Positions 6,492 through 9,606 of a DNA stretch of 9,606 nt are shown piece after piece. The notes below the pieces were generated by a model. It was not told where the DNA came from. It searched no databases and was given only the letters and a program-made list of their open reading frames with translations. This DNA comes from an uncultured Lachnospiraceae bacterium (GTDB lineage Bacteria; Bacillota; Clostridia; Lachnospirales; Lachnospiraceae): the NCBI GenBank assembly GCA_910585205.1, contig CAJUCC010000039.1:1-9606 (forward strand), written 5' to 3'. The translations under genes and the position numbers were made by a program. Positions within the stretch are counted from its first letter, which is position 1. The number at the start of each line of letters is the position of its first letter.

Positions 6492-8873
6492 CTACAAACC
6501 CAAAAACGGCATAGCCGACGGTTCTTCCATGACGCCGGTATCCGTGCTGTAATACCGGTCATGCAAAACAAGAACCCCTTCTTCCTCTGTTTTATAAACC
6601 GCATTGTTTCCCATTCTGCCCAGCGCCGCCTTCGATAAGGGAACGGCATACTGCTGCAGCCTTCTCAGTATCACCCGTTTCCGCTTCGGCTCATGCTCTT
6701 TTTGTAACAGCTCCACCATCTCTGCCGCCTCCCCGTACGGTGCGATAACCGCAGTCTCCTCTTTTTCCTCGATCACGGAAAACTTCTCACCCGCAGTCCG
6801 AAATGCCTGCCTGATCTTTCGTTCCGTATGATTTCCCGCAAAATCGGGATTGGATGAAAGCAGCTTTACCAAACTGGTCTTTATTCCTTCCACTTTTATA
6901 TTATAACACATCTCGTCCTGGCGGTCATAGAAATAATAGCAATAATACGCCCGGACCGCCTGCGCAGAATCCATTCGTGATGCAAATTCTTCCGCATTCT
7001 GACGATAACGGCCCAGAAACCGCCGCATCGCATCCTGCGCCTTTTTTATATCAGGAATCGAATCCGTATGCTCCGCTTCCTGCGACATTTGTATCAGAAA
7101 AACATGTCCCATTTCCAGCCGTGCATTCCGATTACACCGCCCCGCCGCCTGAATCAGATTATCAAGGCCGGCCAGCGACCGTATTACACATTGAAAGGAA
7201 AAGTCCACGCCCGCCTCCACCAACTGTGTGCTGATGCAGATAACCCGCTCTCCGGCCTGCAGCTTTTCTCTGATTTCCCGTAACCGGTCGCTTCGGTGCC
7301 GGGCACACATCCATGTGCTCAGATGATACAGACCGCCCTCTCCCTGCTGTGCCAGATTTTCATAAATCGCTTTGGCACAGGATTTCGTATTGACGATCAA
7401 AAGAATCTGCTCATACCGCTTCGCCTGTTCCCGTACAAACGCTGCCGCCTGCTCTGCAGACAGACCGTTGCCGCACTCCGGCAGGCAGTCGTGATATTCC
7501 ACCCTCCGGAAGACGGATTCCGGATTTTCCACGGTTTCCGCCAGTTCTCTGCCCGGAAACATTCTGTTTTTTGCGATATGGGAAAACAAAGGCTGTGTGG
7601 CCGTGCACAGCACAACGGTCGTATTGCACAGACGGGTGAGAAAATTTACCGCCAGATTAAACAGTTCCGTCACTTTAACCGGCAGCGCCTGCGCCTCATC
7701 GAATAGAATCACACTGTCGCAAAGGCTGTGAAATCGTCGCAGATTGCTCCGCTTTGCCTGAAACAGCGTATTCAGAAACTGTACCGCCGTCGTGACGACC
7801 ACCGGCGCCCCGTCCCAGTTTTCAATCAGCCGTTCATAGCGCCAGAGCTGTTTTTCATCCTCCTGTATCACGTCGCTGTGATGTTCCAGAACGACTTCCG
7901 GCATCCCCAGTGTCTTTCTGATCTCTTCCGCATTCTGCTCCAATATGCTTTTATAAGGTGCAATATAAAAAATGCGCCGCCTGTGATGTTCTCTCGCATG
8001 ATACAGCGCAAAACGCAGACCGGCCAGCGTTTTCCCTGCCCCCGTCGGCACCGTCAGCCGGTACAGCCTGTCATGTGCATAAGCGGCATCCCGGCAGCAA
8101 TCGGAGATCCGCTTTCTGCCTGCGCTGAGTTTGTCATCGGCCGTAAAGCGCTGCAGTCTGGCCTCCAGATTTTGTATCCCTGTCTCCCATATTTTCTGAA
8201 TCTCCTCCTGCGTCATTTCCACAGCCGTCGTTTCCCCGTCCATAAAATCCGCCGTATCCCGCCAGTCTGCATCCATCAGGCAGGAAATGAGCATCCGCTC
8301 ACACAAACCACTGTAAAAATGAAATGTTTCATATTCATTTTTTCCCTTTTCCGCAAAGTTTTTTATTTCTCTGGCAAGCCGGTTCACATCCCGCTTTGCC
8401 TCTCTGCAGCGGGCCGCCATTTCCACATCGGGAAATAACCGTTCCGCCGTCTGCACCGCCGCCCTGACGTCCTCCGCTCCGTATTTCTCCTGCCGCCTGA
8501 CAAGCAGCGAACTGTCATCCGCCACGCTGATACAGTCCGATAAACCGTGGTGCATGTAGATTGCCGTCTGGAGCATTTCTGCGAACCGGCTTTGCGGCTC
8601 ATACTGCCCGATCACCAGCCCGCCCAGCGTGGAATGATCCTCCCTGTCTTCCCCATATCCGCCTTCCCCATGGACAGATGCCAGAAAATACCGCTGCCAT
8701 CTCTCCGTATTTTTTCCGTCATCATGATGCAGCCCCGCGAGCCAGACCGCTTTTTTTAAAAAAGCAATGCCGCAATAGCGCTCCGCCAATTCGGCAACGC
8801 TTTTTACATGACACGCGTTTGTCTGGTAAGTTTCGTCCTCCGGCCGATAATGCGAATACCAGTTTTGTTCCAT
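6492..8873 (-). CDS. cas3: CRISPR-associated nuclease-helicase Cas3 (HD plus SF2 helicase)
   Basis: Cas3 is recruited to the Cascade R-loop, nicks the displaced strand and degrades DNA while translocating with ATP. The 793-aa product has an N-terminal HD nuclease domain with ligands H22, H49/H50-D51 (GLHHDDGK), H80 (EDHSTLGG) and H108/H109 (YMHHGL). The SF2 helicase follows: Walker A PTGAGKT at 276-282, the motif II variant DEAQ at 392-395, TATQP at 424-428, STQLVEAGVDF at 548-558 and QAAGRCNRN at 575-583. A Cas3 C-terminal region completes it. The ATG at 8873 has AAGGAG nine bases upstream (8883-8888). It is the first gene of the operon. Length is normal and all motifs are present, so it should be active. 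Confidence 0.98.
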   Translation of the reverse strand: MEQNWYSHYRPEDETYQTNACHVKSVAELAERYCGIAFLKKAVWLAGLHHDDGKNTERWQRYFLASVHGEGGYGEDREDHSTLGGLVIGQYEPQSRFAEMLQTAIYMHHGLSDCISVADDSSLLVRRQEKYGAEDVRAAVQTAERLFPDVEMAARCREAKRDVNRLAREIKNFAEKGKNEYETFHFYSGLCERMLISCLMDADWRDTADFMDGETTAVEMTQEEIQKIWETGIQNLEARLQRFTADDKLSAGRKRISDCCRDAAYAHDRLYRLTVPTGAGKTLAGLRFALYHAREHHRRRIFYIAPYKSILEQNAEEIRKTLGMPEVVLEHHSDVIQEDEKQLWRYERLIENWDGAPVVVTTAVQFLNTLFQAKRSNLRRFHSLCDSVILFDEAQALPVKVTELFNLAVNFLTRLCNTTVVLCTATQPLFSHIAKNRMFPGRELAETVENPESVFRRVEYHDCLPECGNGLSAEQAAAFVREQAKRYEQILLIVNTKSCAKAIYENLAQQGEGGLYHLSTWMCARHRSDRLREIREKLQAGERVICISTQLVEAGVDFSFQCVIRSLAGLDNLIQAAGRCNRNARLEMGHVFLIQMSQEAEHTDSIPDIKKAQDAMRRFLGRYRQNAEEFASRMDSAQAVRAYYCYYFYDRQDEMCYNIKVEGIKTSLVKLLSSNPDFAGNHTERKIRQAFRTAGEKFSVIEEKEETAVIAPYGEAAEMVELLQKEHEPKRKRVILRRLQQYAVPLSKAALGRMGNNAVYKTEEEGVLVLHDRYYSTDTGVMEEPSAMPFLGL

Positions 8874-8943
8874 TTTCGCTCTCTCCTTCGTAATTCTGCT
8901 GCTTTTATCAAATGTCTGCCGTTTCCCATATTCAGGAAATGCA
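8874..8943 (-). other. Short gap upstream of cas3, no clear promoter
   Basis: Seventy bases separate the hydrolase remnant stop from the cas3 ATG. The cas3 ribosome site AAGGAG is at 8883-8888. A TTGATA/GATAAA-like stretch occurs on the minus strand near 8900, but no matching -35 sequence stands at a proper distance. No terminator hairpin is visible. The cas operon promoter may therefore be weak, need an activator, or lie further upstream in the remnant or the insertion sequence. Confidence 0.4.
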
Positions 8944-9454
8944 TCATTGTCCTTTTACCGCAAAAGAATAGTATTTCTCATAATTCTCCCGGTGAAAATA
9001 ACGCGCCTCCCCACTGCTCTGGTTATAGACAATGCTCCATTCCGTAGACGCATAGTCGGAATCAAAATTATGTTTGCTGACACGATTCAGCGCATCTCTG
9101 ATCCCGTCCATATCGAATGCCGCATTTTCCTTCATCAGATCCGTCAAAATGGCAAAACGGATTTTCGATTCTTCGGAACCGATTCCGTACTTTTCACCGG
9201 GAGACAGATAGTAATTGGTAACAACCGGCGTTACCGTCACCACCATCTCGTTGTTGATATACTCAACCACCACGGCGTGCCCGTCTGTATCCGCCAGTGC
9301 AAAGTGCACCATCATGTCCACGGAGGCATGCATGTCATACTGTGCCAGCAGCTCCAATGCCTCATCCACATCCGCCGCCCGGTCCAGAACCATGCGGACA
9401 GCCGTTGTCGTTGTCAGATCCGGCTTTTCCGTGTTCTGGTCAAACTGTTGTGAT
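8944..9454 (-). pseudogene. C-terminal remnant of a linear amide C-N hydrolase (Ntn, AAT/C45-like)
   Basis: The remaining roughly 170 residues match the C-terminal half of the acyl-CoA:6-APA acyltransferase-like/linear amide C-N hydrolase family. Recognisable segments are KPDLTTTTAVRMVLDRAADV, MMVHFALADTDGHAVVVEYI and TPVVTNYYLSPGEKYGIG, plus STEWSIVYNQSSGEARYFHR near the end. Family members are about 330-360 aa and use an N-terminal catalytic Cys exposed by self-cleavage; that half is absent, so the remnant should be inactive. Reading continues in frame to an ATG at 9486, but the first residues (MLDHYTLQPLQ) derive from the adjoining insertion-sequence end and the ATG lacks a ribosome site. 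The exact junction is ambiguous between about 9452 and 9471. The substrate of the intact enzyme cannot be told. Confidence 0.8.
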
Positions 9455-9479
9455 TGTAGTGGTTGTAGTGTGTAGTGGT
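9455..9479. repeat. Tandem TGTAGTG units at the insertion-sequence junction
   Basis: Three adjacent units on the plus strand, TGTAGTGGT (9455-9463), TGTAGTG (9464-9470) and TGTAGTGGT (9471-9479), straddle the boundary between the hydrolase remnant and the element. TG is a common terminal dinucleotide of IS3-type ends, so one unit is probably the true tip of the inverted repeat and the others may be slippage copies or target sequence. Which one is the tip cannot be decided without the other end of the element. Confidence 0.6.
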
Positions 9480-9524
9480 CAAGCATTTTTGTAACGCTTA
9501 TGGCTAATAAAATTAGTTTCCAAG

Positions 9525-9606
9525 TTATGAAGCAGTCCGTACCTGATAAGGTGTACGGTATCCATTATAGCTGTGCGGACGAACATGGTTGTATGTGACA
9601 TAGGCA
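9525..9606 (-). CDS. IS3-like transposase, C-terminal end only
   Basis: Twenty-six codons and a TAA stop (9527-9525) are visible; the rest lies beyond the right edge. The peptide, from AYVTYNHVRPHSYNGY to RTPYQVRTAS, carries the YN-x-x-RPH-x-x-x-GY-x-TP signature at the end of DDE (rve-type) transposases of the IS3 family; related rve families such as IS481 share a similar end. The product would catalyse cut or copy-out transposition of its element. The frame is closed by a stop followed by noncoding end sequence, as expected at an IS terminus. Activity cannot be judged from this fragment. Confidence 0.8.
   Translation of the reverse strand, partial: AYVTYNHVRPHSYNGYRTPYQVRTAS

Larger units (their letters stand above)
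9455..9606 (-). mobile_element. 3' end of an IS3-like insertion sequence, partial
   Basis: The element enters from the right edge. It contains the transposase 3' end (9525-9605), about 45-70 bp of noncoding end sequence and a terminal TGTAGTGGTCAAG at 9471-9483 that may be the inverted-repeat tip. A small CTAAT/ATTAG inverted repeat lies at about 9505-9517 just past the transposase stop. The element interrupts the linear amide hydrolase gene. The other end and any target duplication lie outside the window, so family and boundary are provisional. Confidence 0.7.

Noticed and set aside
7687..7698. DEAQ in place of DEAH/DEVH in Cas3 motif II, as a sign of inactivation
   Set aside because: The Asp and Glu needed for Mg-ATP hydrolysis are present and Q at this position is seen in I-C Cas3 proteins; the other motifs are intact.
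834..8873. Absence of cas6, as a sign of an incomplete system
   Set aside because: Type I-C normally lacks Cas6; Cas5c processes the crRNA and its candidate catalytic residues are present.
8944..9486. A complete 180-aa hydrolase gene starting at 9486
   Set aside because: The proposed ATG and first residues come from the insertion-sequence end, no ribosome site precedes it, and the family's catalytic N-terminal half is missing.

Overview
This window carries a type I-C CRISPR-Cas locus that appears complete, next to an insertion sequence. Coding density, mixed GC content, strong AGGAGG-type ribosome sites and the family variants seen (I-C Cas proteins and a linear amide C-N hydrolase) suggest a Firmicute, probably a gut Clostridia/Lachnospiraceae member. 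That placement is an inference from protein style; no taxonomic marker is present.

All supported genes lie on the minus strand, so the locus reads from right to left. At the right edge (about 9455-9606) is the 3' end of an IS3-like element, with the last 26 codons of its transposase. It abuts the C-terminal part of a linear amide C-N hydrolase (8944 to about 9454) whose catalytic N-terminal half is missing. After a 70-bp gap comes one tight operon: cas3 (8873-6492), cas5c (6472-5735), cas8c/csd1 (5738-3741) with an internal start for cas11c (4127-3741), cas7/csd2 (3748-2891), cas4 (2898-2218), cas1 (2203-1172) and cas2 (1124-834). A leader of about 212 bp (833-622) follows, then a CRISPR array of nine full 33-bp repeats and a tenth cut by the left edge (621-1), with nine spacers.

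From known I-C biology, Cas5c should cut the repeat hairpin (there is no Cas6, as expected). Cas5c, Cas7, Cas8c and Cas11c should form the Cascade surveillance complex, and Cas3 should nick and degrade the bound target DNA. Cas4-Cas1-Cas2 should add new spacers at the leader end, next to the repeat at 589-621.

The system class is well described. The points most worth a second look are an internal ribosome site and ATG inside cas8c that define a 128-aa Cas11c, the use of non-ATG starts throughout the adaptation module, overlapping and mutually exclusive inverted repeats in the leader, a hairpin just before the cas1 ribosome site, an acidic segment in Cas8c, and an IS insertion that truncated the gene directly upstream of the operon. 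I did not find evidence of an entirely new system.
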